A stretch of DNA of 64,000 bases from Aliidiomarina minuta (GTDB lineage: Bacteria; Pseudomonadota; Gammaproteobacteria; Enterobacterales; Alteromonadaceae), in NCBI RefSeq assembly GCF_003987145.1, contig NZ_PIPL01000001.1:1984001-2048000 (forward strand). Reading direction: 5' to 3'. Positions 17,039-25,797 of the stretch are shown in pieces; the stretch's first letter is position 1; each line of letters starts with the position of its first letter. Below the pieces are notes generated by a model that was not told the DNA's origin, did no database searches, and saw only the letters and a list, made by a program, of their open reading frames with translations. The translations under genes and the position numbers were made by a program.

Positions 17039-17974
17039 ATGGAAAATCTACCCCTACACTACATCATTATAGTACTCGCCATACTGGCGATTATTTCACT
17101 GTCCGTTCGACTTATCCCGCACCGGCACGTAGCCCTGGTGGAACGCTTTGGTAAATATACCCGCACCCTGGAGCCAGGCCTTAATTTCCTAATCCCTTTC
17201 GTAGAGAAGATTTCTCACAAACAGTCGTTACGGGTTCAGCAGTTGAATGTCAGTATCGAAACTAAAACCGCTGACAATGTTTTTGTTATCGCTCGTGTCA
17301 GTGTGCAGTACTTCGTTGAGTCAGCTGAAGCGGCTTACAATGCTTTTTATCAGCTGGACGATCCAGAAGAGCAAATCACATCTTATGTTTATGACGTAGT
17401 GCGTGCTCAGATACCACGTCAGTCTTTGGATAACGTATTTGATAATAAAGATGAAATTTCCAATGTGGTCATGACCCAGCTACAGGACGCTATGGAAGAA
17501 TTCGGTTTCCGTATACGTAATACGCTGGTCACCGATATTGATCCTAATGAAGATGTTAAACGTTCCATGAACCGTATCAACGCGGCACAGCGTGAGCGTC
17601 GTGCGGCCGAACATGAAGCCGAAGCTGAACGCATTAAAATTGTTAAAATTGCCGAAGCGGATAAAGAGTCTAAAATACTCTCTGGTCAGGGTGTTGCTGG
17701 TCAGCGAAAAGCCATCGCAGAAGGCTTACGTGAGTCTATTGATATGGTCGTGGATGAGAAGAATGGTATAGGCGCTGAACATGTAGTCTACCTGCTTACG
17801 TTCACCAACTATGTCGACGCACTGGAGTCCATCGGTAAAGATAATTCCGTTATCATGGTCCCACAACCTACAGGCCAGCTGGATCAGATGGAAGAAATAC
17901 GTAACTCCATCATCAGCGGCAGTGCAGTAAGCAACGCAGCCAAGAAAAATGGCGGCAAAAAATCGGCTAGCTAA
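17039..17974 (+). CDS. SPFH/stomatin-like membrane protein
   Basis: A 311-residue band-7 (SPFH) protein of the stomatin/QmcA group: one N-terminal membrane helix (residues 7-24), then 'HVALVERFGKYTRTLEPGLNFLIPF', the SPFH core, and a charged coiled coil ('AAQRERRAAEHEAEAERIK'). Such proteins form large membrane rings and scaffold membrane microdomains or regulate proteases. The NfeD-type partner often found beside it is absent here. TTTGGAG before the ATG at 17039 sets the start; an upstream in-frame TTG at 17027 overlaps that site and is unlikely. Confidence 0.88.
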   Translation: MENLPLHYIIIVLAILAIISLSVRLIPHRHVALVERFGKYTRTLEPGLNFLIPFVEKISHKQSLRVQQLNVSIETKTADNVFVIARVSVQYFVESAEAAYNAFYQLDDPEEQITSYVYDVVRAQIPRQSLDNVFDNKDEISNVVMTQLQDAMEEFGFRIRNTLVTDIDPNEDVKRSMNRINAAQRERRAAEHEAEAERIKIVKIAEADKESKILSGQGVAGQRKAIAEGLRESIDMVVDEKNGIGAEHVVYLLTFTNYVDALESIGKDNSVIMVPQPTGQLDQMEEIRNSIISGSAVSNAAKKNGGKKSAS

Positions 17975-17977
17975 ACT

Positions 17978-18118
17978 TTAACGGCCGATATGAAAACGCA
18001 GGGTCTGTACCACCCAGGACAGGCCCTGTGCAGCTGCCAGTGACTCCGCTGTATTGCCTTGATGATCGTTAACTTCAACGTCCGCTCCAGCCTCAAGTAA
18101 TACGTCAATCACCTCTTC
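17978..18118 (-). pseudogene. 3' remnant of an ankyrin-repeat gene (AnkB-like)
   Basis: On the minus strand an open frame ending at the TAA at 17978 reads 'EEVIDVLLEAGADVEVND' and then 'HQGNTAESLAAAQG', a clear ankyrin repeat, and ends in LRFHIGR. It has no start codon and runs directly into the oxyR coding sequence near 18112-18121, where ankyrin similarity stops. It therefore looks like the last 46 or so codons of an ankyrin gene cut off by a deletion. Ankyrin proteins are often encoded next to catalase genes and oxyR, which fits the neighbour. Not expected to be expressed. Confidence 0.75.
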
Positions 18119-18996
18119 TGATTGCAGTAGCTGACTTGCACAGCTTCAGCAAAGCGGCAAAACACTGTTTTGTCAGTCAGCCCACATTGAGCAACCAGAT
18201 ACGCAAACTCGAACAACAGTTTGCTATTTTGCTGTTTGAACGTAATAACCGCCAGGTAACCATTACTCCGGCGGGGCAAATGATGGTCGCCAGTGCACGC
18301 CGCATTATTCGCGAAGTTGAGCAGATGAAAGCCATTAGTCAGATTCAGATCGACCCCTTTGCAGGTCAATGCCAGCTTGGCGCTTTTCCAACCCTGGCGC
18401 CTTATTTATTTCCCAGCCTTGCCCCGGCATTAAAGGACGCCATGCCTGACTTGCGTCTTCTGTTACGCGAAGAAAAGACTCAGCGTTTGCTCGAATTGCT
18501 TCATGAAGGCGAGTTGGATCTGGCGTTTATCGCCCTGCCCATAGAGGACGAACAACTGGACGCCGAGTTGTTATTTAATGATGACTTTTTGCTCGCCGTG
18601 CATTCCTCTCATGAACTGGCGACTAAAAGCGAAGTCTCTATCGACGTGCTGGATAAGACAGAGCTTATGTTGTTAGAAGAAGGTCATTGCATGCGCCAGC
18701 AGGCGCTGGACATCTGCCGTCTGCAAGTCTCAGGCGAGGAGCAGACTTTTCGCGCAACCAGTCTGGAAACATTACGCCAGATGGTACAAGCCGGCACCGG
18801 CATTACTCTGGTACCCGGCATGGCCGCGCAAACGGAAACGCCACGGGTTAGTTATATTCCATTTAGCAGCCCGGCACCCAGCCGACAGATAGCGCTGGTA
18901 ACACGCAAAGAACAACAGCCACAAGTACTTTACCAGCGCATTGCAAGCATCACTAAAGAGCTATTCAGTCCTGGTCGTAGCTGTACTCTGAGGTAA
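18115..18996 (+). pseudogene. oxyR: 5'-truncated oxyR (peroxide-sensing LysR regulator)
   Basis: The frame encodes an OxyR-type LysR regulator: the helix-turn-helix 'FSKAAKHCFVSQPTLSNQIRKLE' is followed by the effector domain with both redox cysteines in 'EGHCMRQQALDIC' (nine residues apart, as Cys199/Cys208 of E. coli) and 'FRATSLETLRQMVQAGTGITL'. The frame is open from 18073 but has no ATG or GTG ahead of the domain; homology begins at 'LLIAVADLHSF', so about eight N-terminal codons, the start and the promoter are missing. The first usable codon is a TTG at 18136 inside the first helix, with no ribosome site. The body is undamaged, which suggests a recent loss. Its 3' end overlaps the amidohydrolase gene by 32 bp. 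Confidence 0.75.
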
Positions 18997-20302
18997 ACCT
19001 TTCACCCGCCAGATACACAGCTTCGATGCTACGAAGATTACGCACCCGCTGTAAAGGATCTTCATTAAGCACTATGAAATCAGCCCACTTGCCCGACTCC
19101 AGCGTACCCAATTCATCGTCCAGTCCCATACACGCGGCCGCATGGCGAGTCGCAGACACCAGCACGTCTTCTGCGCTCATGCCGGCATCTTCCATCATCT
19201 CCATCTCCATGTGTTCAAAATAGCCCTGGAAACGAGCAGGTGGGCCGCTATCGGTTCCCATGGCAATACGCACTCCGGCCTCATGCAAACGCATCATATT
19301 CTGCTTTGCCAGCGGTAAAGCTTCACGGTAGTAATCGGCTGCCTTTCCACGAAAATTCTGCTGAACTTCCGGTTTTTGAAGTTCCTCCAGAACCTCTTCA
19401 TCCGCGGTAGCCAGGAAAAAAGGGTCGTCAAAAAAGTCCGGTCGCTCAGCGTAGACATACACCGATACTTCACGGGTCAGCGTAGGCGTCAGGCAAATAT
19501 TATCCGCCAGCATCAGGTCAATGAGCTCCTGATCAACTTCAGCATCCCGGATACTGTGTGCCAGCAAGCTAGTGCCTTCTTCCAATAATCCTTTAGAGTC
19601 TTCTAAGGTAACCATGTGTGAAGCCAGTGGTAGCTCGTATCGATCCGCTGATTCTATGACCTGACTATAAATTTCGCGGGGCATCGCCTCTTGCCGCCCC
19701 AGTTGGTCATCTACTCTTATTTTCAGCCAGTCAGGCTGCTGCGGTATCGCCGCTTCAACCTGCTCACGAGCTTGCTGTCGGGTTTCTGGGTTAAGTACAT
19801 CTCCCGCTAACCACAAGCGTGCGCGTTGAGGGTCTGCCGGCACCTGAGCGTCACGAACCTGAAAGGCTTCCGGAGGCTCATCACCTAAGCTCACGACACT
19901 GGTTACGCCATAATGTGCATACAGCTCAAGCTGGTCTCTTACGTTGTCTTCACTATGCGCCGCTTCACCGGTTTGTAATCCCCTTGCCATGCCCACATGA
20001 CCATGCGCATTGATTAAACCTGGAATAATATATTGGCCACTGACATCATGATAATCGACGCCTTCAGGTAACGGCTGTTCCTCAAGCGAAAAAATGCTCA
20101 TGACTTTGCCGTTACGCACCACCATAGCGGCGTTCTCCTGGTATCCCTGTTCACTTCCCAGCCATATAGTGGCACCTGCCCAGACTTCAGTGCCTGCAAA
20201 CATCTGAGCCAGATCCTCGCTTTCTACCGGGTTTTGTCCAGGTTCTGGAGAACAAGCCAGTAAGCCACTGACACATAACAGCATAACTGAATACTTACGC
20301 AT
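18965..20302 (-). CDS. Lipoprotein amidohydrolase
   Basis: A 445-residue metal-dependent hydrolase of the amidohydrolase superfamily (imidazolonepropionase/prolidase-like group). Visible are the metal motif 'IIPGLINAHGHVGMA', later histidines ('LASHMVTLEDS', 'SLLAHSIRDAE'), the aspartate region 'IAMGTDSGPP' and the C-terminal 'GTLESGKWADFIVLNEDPL'. In HxH the pattern is HGH. The N-terminus is a lipoprotein signal (lipobox LLAC), implying an extracytoplasmic enzyme acting on peptides or cyclic amides. The start at 20302 is set by AGGAGA seven bases upstream. It is the last gene of the minus-strand run that begins with cysE, 22 bp after ggt. Confidence 0.85.
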   Translation of the reverse strand: MRKYSVMLLCVSGLLACSPEPGQNPVESEDLAQMFAGTEVWAGATIWLGSEQGYQENAAMVVRNGKVMSIFSLEEQPLPEGVDYHDVSGQYIIPGLINAHGHVGMARGLQTGEAAHSEDNVRDQLELYAHYGVTSVVSLGDEPPEAFQVRDAQVPADPQRARLWLAGDVLNPETRQQAREQVEAAIPQQPDWLKIRVDDQLGRQEAMPREIYSQVIESADRYELPLASHMVTLEDSKGLLEEGTSLLAHSIRDAEVDQELIDLMLADNICLTPTLTREVSVYVYAERPDFFDDPFFLATADEEVLEELQKPEVQQNFRGKAADYYREALPLAKQNMMRLHEAGVRIAMGTDSGPPARFQGYFEHMEMEMMEDAGMSAEDVLVSATRHAAACMGLDDELGTLESGKWADFIVLNEDPLQRVRNLRSIEAVYLAGERFTSEYSYDQD

Positions 20303-20324
20303 TCTTTTTCTCCTGTTCACAAAG

Positions 20325-22040
20325 TTAATCGCCAAGAGCCGCGCCTTCCATCCGTCCGTCTGCGGCCCCTCTCCACCCCTGCGGAGTGCGTTCTATTCCG
20401 TGAAGTCCGCTTTCCAGTCCTTCCAGACTGACTCTGTGGCCCATCTCAGTTAATGCACTCTGATGCTGTTCAAGAAAAGTACCTCGTTCGATCTCAAGAC
20501 GTTCACCCCGATGCAGTATATTGGGAAGGTCAATCGCCTCTTGTAAACTGAGCTCCCAATCCAGAATACCGACGAGAGTTTTCGCCACATATCCGATAAT
20601 ACGACTGCCGCCACGCGATCCCAGAATAAACTGCAATTCGCCTTCCTGATCAAAGACAAAAGTCGGCGCCATGGAGCTACGAGGACGTTTACCACCCTCA
20701 ACTTTGTTTGCCACCGGCAAGCCTGCGCGTTGCGGCCGAAAATCAAAGTCCGTCATTTGATTATTCATTATCATACCGCCACTCATCATACGGGAGCCAA
20801 AAGGTGCCTCGATAGATCCGGTCATACTGGCAGCATTGCCCTGACTGTCTACCACTGCAAGGTGGGAAGTTCCCGCTTCTTCGTCTTCCTCTACAGGAGG
20901 TGCGCCTTCAAACTCAGCGACCACGCCTGGGATTCCCGGGTTAGCTTTCACCAATGCCTTTGCCGGATCCAGTAGTTCATAGCGCTGACGCAGATAGTCT
21001 TTATCAATCAGGCCCTGAGTATTGACGCGAACAAAGTCTGGATCTCCGATATGAAACTGACGGTCCGCAAAGGCCATCCGATTGGACTCAGCCAATAAAT
21101 GAATAAATTCAGTACTATCTGGTTGCATAGCCTCGATATCATAATGCTCCAGGACACCCAGGATCTGCAGCAAAGCTATACCTCCCGATGAAGGCGGCGG
21201 AGCGCCGCAGATTTGCCATTCGCGGTATTCGCCGCATACCAGATCGCGTTTCACAGCACGATAATTAACAAAGTCCTCACGACTTAATTCGCTCGGCCAG
21301 GGCCAGCGCCGGGCTGCGCGAGCACGATAATCAGCCCCCATGTCGCCTTCGTAAAAAACAGCGGGCCCTCGATTAGCTAACTGGCGAAAAGATTCTGCCA
21401 ACTGCGGATTACGGAGTTTGGGTTGCTCAGAATTTGCAGGCAAAGAAATGTAACGTCTTAAATCAGGAAATAACATCAAAGACGGGTCATAGGCTGCCTG
21501 ACGACGCAATCGGTTCGGCATAGGAATGCCCTCTTCTGCCAGTTGAATGCTCTGCTCAAAAAGTGTCGCCCAGGGAAGCCGACCATGCTCTTCATGAGCC
21601 TTATGCAGCATTGCAATCATGCCCGGCGTACCCACAGCGCGTCCTGTTATCATAGCCAGCCAATGATTAATGGGAATACCGCCGGGAAAGCGAAACCAGT
21701 TCGGGGTAGCAATCAGAGGTGCTGTTTCGCGACCATCGTAAAAATGCTGCTCTCTGGATTCGGCATCGTAGTACAGTAAAAAGCCTCCGCCTCCGAGGCC
21801 TGTTTCATGTGGTTCACTAAAAGTAAGCGCAATTTTAGTGGCCACCGCTGCATCCATGGCGTTGCCGCCCTGCCGCAGTATCTCGCGCCCAATATCACTG
21901 GCATACCAATTTGCTGAAACCACCACATGCTCTTCAGCATGAATAGCGTTGGTTGCCGAGTGGTCGTCAAGTTCCGGACCTTCGCTACAAGCGACAGACA
22001 GCACGCTCAGTATAACTATAAGTGGGATTGGTAATTTAAT
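20325..22040 (-). CDS. ggt: Gamma-glutamyltransferase, lipoprotein, probable AUU start
   Basis: A Ntn-hydrolase that cleaves glutathione and other gamma-glutamyl amides outside the cytoplasm. The self-processing site is the Thr of 'AGTSHLAVVDSQGNA', followed by 'IEAPFGSRMM' and the glycine loop 'LGSRGGSRIIGY'. The N-terminal half has 'GGNAMDAAVATKIAL' and 'GLGGGGFLLYYD'. The first conventional start in frame is GTG at 22004, which leaves only four residues before the lipobox cysteine. Reading from ATT at 22040 gives (M)KLPIPLIVILSVLSVAC, a complete lipoprotein signal, with AAGGA about seven bases upstream; the next codon but one upstream is a TAG. I therefore infer an AUU start, or a recent ATG-to-ATT change. 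About 571 residues. Confidence 0.82.
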   Translation of the reverse strand: MKLPIPLIVILSVLSVACSEGPELDDHSATNAIHAEEHVVVSANWYASDIGREILRQGGNAMDAAVATKIALTFSEPHETGLGGGGFLLYYDAESREQHFYDGRETAPLIATPNWFRFPGGIPINHWLAMITGRAVGTPGMIAMLHKAHEEHGRLPWATLFEQSIQLAEEGIPMPNRLRRQAAYDPSLMLFPDLRRYISLPANSEQPKLRNPQLAESFRQLANRGPAVFYEGDMGADYRARAARRWPWPSELSREDFVNYRAVKRDLVCGEYREWQICGAPPPSSGGIALLQILGVLEHYDIEAMQPDSTEFIHLLAESNRMAFADRQFHIGDPDFVRVNTQGLIDKDYLRQRYELLDPAKALVKANPGIPGVVAEFEGAPPVEEDEEAGTSHLAVVDSQGNAASMTGSIEAPFGSRMMSGGMIMNNQMTDFDFRPQRAGLPVANKVEGGKRPRSSMAPTFVFDQEGELQFILGSRGGSRIIGYVAKTLVGILDWELSLQEAIDLPNILHRGERLEIERGTFLEQHQSALTEMGHRVSLEGLESGLHGIERTPQGWRGAADGRMEGAALGD

Positions 22041-22141
22041 AAGCTATCCTTTTTGTTGCCATTCTTGCAGAATCTATTGCCAATTATAGACCCTGAATGC
22101 CTGCCTGACTTCTAACTAGCCAGTAAAAAGAAGCTTCTTTC

Positions 22142-22981
22142 TTACTCTCTACGTTCAGACTGCTTTTCCAGCATGCTTTCCATCCGCGATAGCTGTGATT
22201 GCATATCAGTGACGTGCTGCCGCAGGTATTTAATATCCGCAGCTTCTCCTTCGCCCTGCTCGACTTCAAATGCCGCACTTTCTTTTTGCATCACCTCAAG
22301 CACGATTCCTATCATCATGTTAAGGAAGATAAAGGCACTGAGGAAAATAAAGGAAACATAATAAATCCAGGAGAGCGGGTAGACCTCCATAGTTTCATAC
22401 ATAATTGCCGTCCAGCTCTCAAAGGTGGCAATACGAAACAGAGTAAGCACTGAAATAGCAATGTTATCCCAATAAAACGGATTGACATCATGAAACATGA
22501 AGCTGCCAACGGCTCCGTAAATATAGAAAATAATAAACATAAAAAGTGCCACGTAGCCCATGCGCGGTAGAGCCTTTAATAAGGCATTCATGAGCATGCG
22601 TAGTTCAGGCACCATAGAGACCAGCCGAAGTACACGGAAAACCCGCAGTAGTCTTGCAATCAATACGGTTTCACTGCTTTCTACCGGCAGCAGGCTTGCG
22701 ACCACAATAATAAAGTCGAAAATATTCCAGCCTGATTTAAAGAAGTCGCGCAGCCTGGGTTCGGCCACCAGACGAATACTGATTTCAAGCAGGAAAAAAA
22801 GTGTGACGAACCAGTCCATAAAATTGAGGATGGTCGCAAACCTATTGGTTTCTTCGTAGGTTTTTGCGCCCACCATTAACGCTGACAGCACAATAATGGC
22901 TATCACTACAGTTTCAAATATCTTATTTGAACGCAGGCGCAAGAACTGCGCCTGCCAATGTCTAAAGTCTTGCCTTTGCAT
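22142..22981 (-). CDS. Voltage-gated sodium channel (NaChBac family)
   Basis: A 279-residue six-helix ion channel subunit forming homotetramers. S4 carries four arginines at three-residue spacing (Arg110, 113, 116, 119 in 'IARLLRVFRVLRLVSMV'). The pore loop has 'TLFRIATFESWTA' with the filter TFESW (Glu188), close to TLESW of NaChBac and indicating sodium selectivity. After S6 ('LNMMIGIVLEVMQ') an acidic linker leads to a C-terminal coiled coil (residues about 250-277), the tetramerisation element. AAGGCAG lies before the ATG. In the genes' minus-strand order it lies between the degenerate hydrolase and ggt. Known relatives influence motility and pH or salt behaviour. Confidence 0.92.
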   Translation of the reverse strand: MQRQDFRHWQAQFLRLRSNKIFETVVIAIIVLSALMVGAKTYEETNRFATILNFMDWFVTLFFLLEISIRLVAEPRLRDFFKSGWNIFDFIIVVASLLPVESSETVLIARLLRVFRVLRLVSMVPELRMLMNALLKALPRMGYVALFMFIIFYIYGAVGSFMFHDVNPFYWDNIAISVLTLFRIATFESWTAIMYETMEVYPLSWIYYVSFIFLSAFIFLNMMIGIVLEVMQKESAAFEVEQGEGEAADIKYLRQHVTDMQSQLSRMESMLEKQSERRE

Positions 22982-23004
22982 AACTGCCTTTTACAACGAT
23001 TTCA

Positions 23005-24813
23005 CTACCAGGCCCACAGGCGCAGACCGAGCCAGCCAGCATACCAGAACCAGAGACTTAACCCACAAGCGGCAACAGCGGCTATCAGGCAGCGAATTTT
23101 AGCAATAACGGCCTGCTCATGTCGCCAACTCCATAAGGTCGTAAAAAGCCCTGCCAGAGCGAATAAAGGAAAGGTCAGGCTGAATACAAATACCAGTACC
23201 GAACGCCAGTTATCTGTCGCAGCCTCTTCCAGGCTAAGACTACCCGCAACGAACACAAGCAATAGTAAGGATAAAGCTGACAAAGTGATAAAAGTCCGCA
23301 TCCAGCTGTTATTCAAAGCCTTGTGCCGTCCGAAAGGGTGGGTGAGTAAAATAACCACTGACAGCAGCACTAAAAATGCTGGCATTAACGCTTGCGCAGT
23401 GCTTACCCGCTGACGCACTTCACCATGCGCTTCAATCTGCAATTCGCCTTGTAACCCACTGTATAAAACACCTACGACACTACCATCGCGGCGATGTGCC
23501 AGACGACTGCCATCTAATGAACGTAAGGGTACTGTCGGTGATAACCAGGGTCTCAGATCCAAATCAGCACCGTCCCGGCTCATGTATGCCATATCAAACA
23601 CTTGCTGCAATGGTGCCATAAGCTCATGCTGAGGATTCTGTAGCTGATACCAGCCTTGCCAGCGTTGCTCTACCGCAATACCTGAAGGCACCGTCATGAC
23701 ACCACCTTTATCGCGGATAAGAAACTGCCAGATTTGTTCTTCCAAAGCTGGTAATAAAGTATCTGTATTTGTCAGAATGACATAACCGATGTCATGCTGC
23801 GGCGCATAACGCAGGGTAGCACTATGCCCTCCGACTGATGATGTCTTACCGTGCCAGTAAGCAAAACGGGCGCGAGTGTCTACCCCCGCGCCCACACCAT
23901 AAATAAGCCCGGCATCACTGGCTAACGTACTTCTGGGCTGCTCCATACTACTCAATGTCTCGGCACTAAGTAACGAGGTCGGGAAATCACGCCCCTTAGT
24001 CAACCAGAATTGTCCTAATCGCGCCATATCAGCAGCACTGCTGTAAGCACCTTCACTGGCCCATAACCAACGGTCTTTACTTTCAGTTTGGCGCGGTGGC
24101 AACCCCAGATGACCTGGCATCAGTTGCTCCTCAGGCACCGCGGGTAAATGACTAAAAGTAGATTCAAGCCGTAAAGGACTCAATACCTGCTGGTGCAAAA
24201 TCTGCTGCCATGACTGTTCATAATGGCTTTCCAGTAAAGCGCCAATAATTGCATAATTAACACTGCTCGGGCTACTCATGGTGCCAGGGGGCCAACGCAC
24301 CTGCAAAGCGCCGGGGTCACGGTTCAAAGCGGCTATATGAGGCGCATCGGGGTGCAAACGATAGTGATTACGGAAGCGTCGCTGATCAAGACCACTGGAG
24401 TGTTCCAGTAAATGTACCAACTGCAATGAGTGTTGTTCAGCATACGGATTTCGCAGCTGTAATTCTGGAAGGCGCCCTCCAACATCGCTTTGCAGAGAAA
24501 ACGTTTGCTGCTCAACTAATTGCATAATGGCAATACTGGTCATCATTTCAGTAAGGTTGCCTACGGCATACAATGGCTCGTTTTCCTTTTCGGCAGCGCT
24601 TCCATAATCTCCACGCCAGCGAACGCCAGCGGTATCGAAAATAATGATACTGGCAGCGGGCACACCCAAGGTCCGTACCCGTTGCTGTAACCGCTGCTCA
24701 AGCTCCTCAGTGCTGGAGGGCCAGGCCATCATGTCCACCTGAGCCTGTGTCGGCGGGCTAAAAGATAACCACAAGATAGCTAAGAGGAGTACGCGCTGAA
24801 AGAAAACATTCAT
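23005..24813 (-). CDS. Degenerate beta-lactamase-fold protein with C-terminal membrane helices
   Basis: A 602-residue protein: signal peptide (residues 1-24), a class C beta-lactamase/serine hydrolase domain (about 30-430), then four hydrophobic segments (about 470-600). The fold is recognisable from 'LVHLLEHSSGLD' and 'HGKTSSVGGHSATL', but the catalytic residues are gone. Where SxxK should stand the sequence is Asn86-Leu-Thr-Glu89 ('YAVGNLTEMMTS'), and the YxN tyrosine is replaced ('SSVNYAIIG', Ser184). It is thus probably a non-catalytic binding or sensing protein. Its ATG lies two bases after the cysK stop, so it is co-translated with cysK. Confidence 0.8.
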   Translation of the reverse strand: MNVFFQRVLLLAILWLSFSPPTQAQVDMMAWPSSTEELEQRLQQRVRTLGVPAASIIIFDTAGVRWRGDYGSAAEKENEPLYAVGNLTEMMTSIAIMQLVEQQTFSLQSDVGGRLPELQLRNPYAEQHSLQLVHLLEHSSGLDQRRFRNHYRLHPDAPHIAALNRDPGALQVRWPPGTMSSPSSVNYAIIGALLESHYEQSWQQILHQQVLSPLRLESTFSHLPAVPEEQLMPGHLGLPPRQTESKDRWLWASEGAYSSAADMARLGQFWLTKGRDFPTSLLSAETLSSMEQPRSTLASDAGLIYGVGAGVDTRARFAYWHGKTSSVGGHSATLRYAPQHDIGYVILTNTDTLLPALEEQIWQFLIRDKGGVMTVPSGIAVEQRWQGWYQLQNPQHELMAPLQQVFDMAYMSRDGADLDLRPWLSPTVPLRSLDGSRLAHRRDGSVVGVLYSGLQGELQIEAHGEVRQRVSTAQALMPAFLVLLSVVILLTHPFGRHKALNNSWMRTFITLSALSLLLLVFVAGSLSLEEAATDNWRSVLVFVFSLTFPLFALAGLFTTLWSWRHEQAVIAKIRCLIAAVAACGLSLWFWYAGWLGLRLWAW

Positions 24814-24815
24814 GT

Positions 24816-25784
24816 TTAAGCTTCCAGTTCCTGAGCGGTAAATACATCTTTAAACAACGGAGTACTCAGGTAACGCTCTGCCGAGCTCGCTATGATAACA
24901 ACGACATTTTTATCTTTGTTTTCCACTTTCTCCGCCACTCTTTTTGCTGCCACCACTGCAGCACCGGATGAGATGCCCGCCAGAATACCTTCTTCGCGCA
25001 TTAATCGGTGCGCCATCGCCATGGCATCTTCGTTACTCACTCGCTCCACGTCATCTAGCAAGCTCAAATCCAGGTTTTTCGGAATAAAGCCTGCACCTAT
25101 ACCCTGAATTTTATGAGGTGCCGGAGTCAGCTCTTCTCCAGCCAGCGCCTGGCCAATAATAGGAGAGTCTGCCGGCTCAACGGCTATTGCCTGCATGGCT
25201 GAACCTTTTTCTTTAAAATAACGGGCCACCCCGGTAATAGTACCGCCGGTACCTACACCGGCGACAAAGAAGTCCAGCTTACCGTCGAGCGCCCGATCAA
25301 TTTCCGGGCCTGTCGTACGTTGGTGGATACCCGGGTTAGCCGGGTTTTCAAACTGTTTAAGCTGCACATATTTGTCAGGCCATTCGCCAGCCAGACGTTC
25401 AGCTTCAGCCACTGCCCCTTTCATACCTTTATCAGCGGGTGTTAAACGCAATTCAGCTCCCAGCGCTTTCAGTAGTTTCCGCCGCTCCAGGCTCATAGAT
25501 TCCGGCATAGTCAATAACAATGGATAACCACGTGCGGCCGCTACAAATGCCAGGGCAATACCTGTATTACCGGAAGTTGCTTCGATGAGTATTTTGCCTT
25601 CGCTCAGTTGCCCGGATTCCTCAGCAGCCCAGATCATACCGGCCCCAATGCGACATTTAATGCTGCTTGATGGGTTTCGGCTTTCCATTTTTGCAAATAC
25701 CCGGCCGCCAGCTACCCGGTTAAGGCGGACCAATGGCGTATTGCCAATGCTACTGGCGTTGTCTGCAAATATATTTTTGTCCAT
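24816..25784 (-). CDS. cysK: Cysteine synthase (O-acetylserine sulfhydrylase)
   Basis: A 322-residue PLP enzyme making cysteine from O-acetylserine and sulfide. The PLP lysine is in 'SSSIKCRIG' (near residue 41), the substrate loop is 'EATSGNTGIAL' and the phosphate-binding loop is 'VGTGGTITGV'. The start at 25784 is chosen because AGGAA lies eight bases upstream and the product matches the usual N-terminus; an upstream TTG-like extension to 25814 would run into cysE. It lies 13 bp after cysE, so acetylserine synthesis and use are encoded together. CysM is the alternative name, but the length and loops fit CysK better. Confidence 0.9.
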   Translation of the reverse strand: MDKNIFADNASSIGNTPLVRLNRVAGGRVFAKMESRNPSSSIKCRIGAGMIWAAEESGQLSEGKILIEATSGNTGIALAFVAAARGYPLLLTMPESMSLERRKLLKALGAELRLTPADKGMKGAVAEAERLAGEWPDKYVQLKQFENPANPGIHQRTTGPEIDRALDGKLDFFVAGVGTGGTITGVARYFKEKGSAMQAIAVEPADSPIIGQALAGEELTPAPHKIQGIGAGFIPKNLDLSLLDDVERVSNEDAMAMAHRLMREEGILAGISSGAAVVAAKRVAEKVENKDKNVVVIIASSAERYLSTPLFKDVFTAQELEA

Positions 25785-25797
25785 TAAGGGTTCCTGA

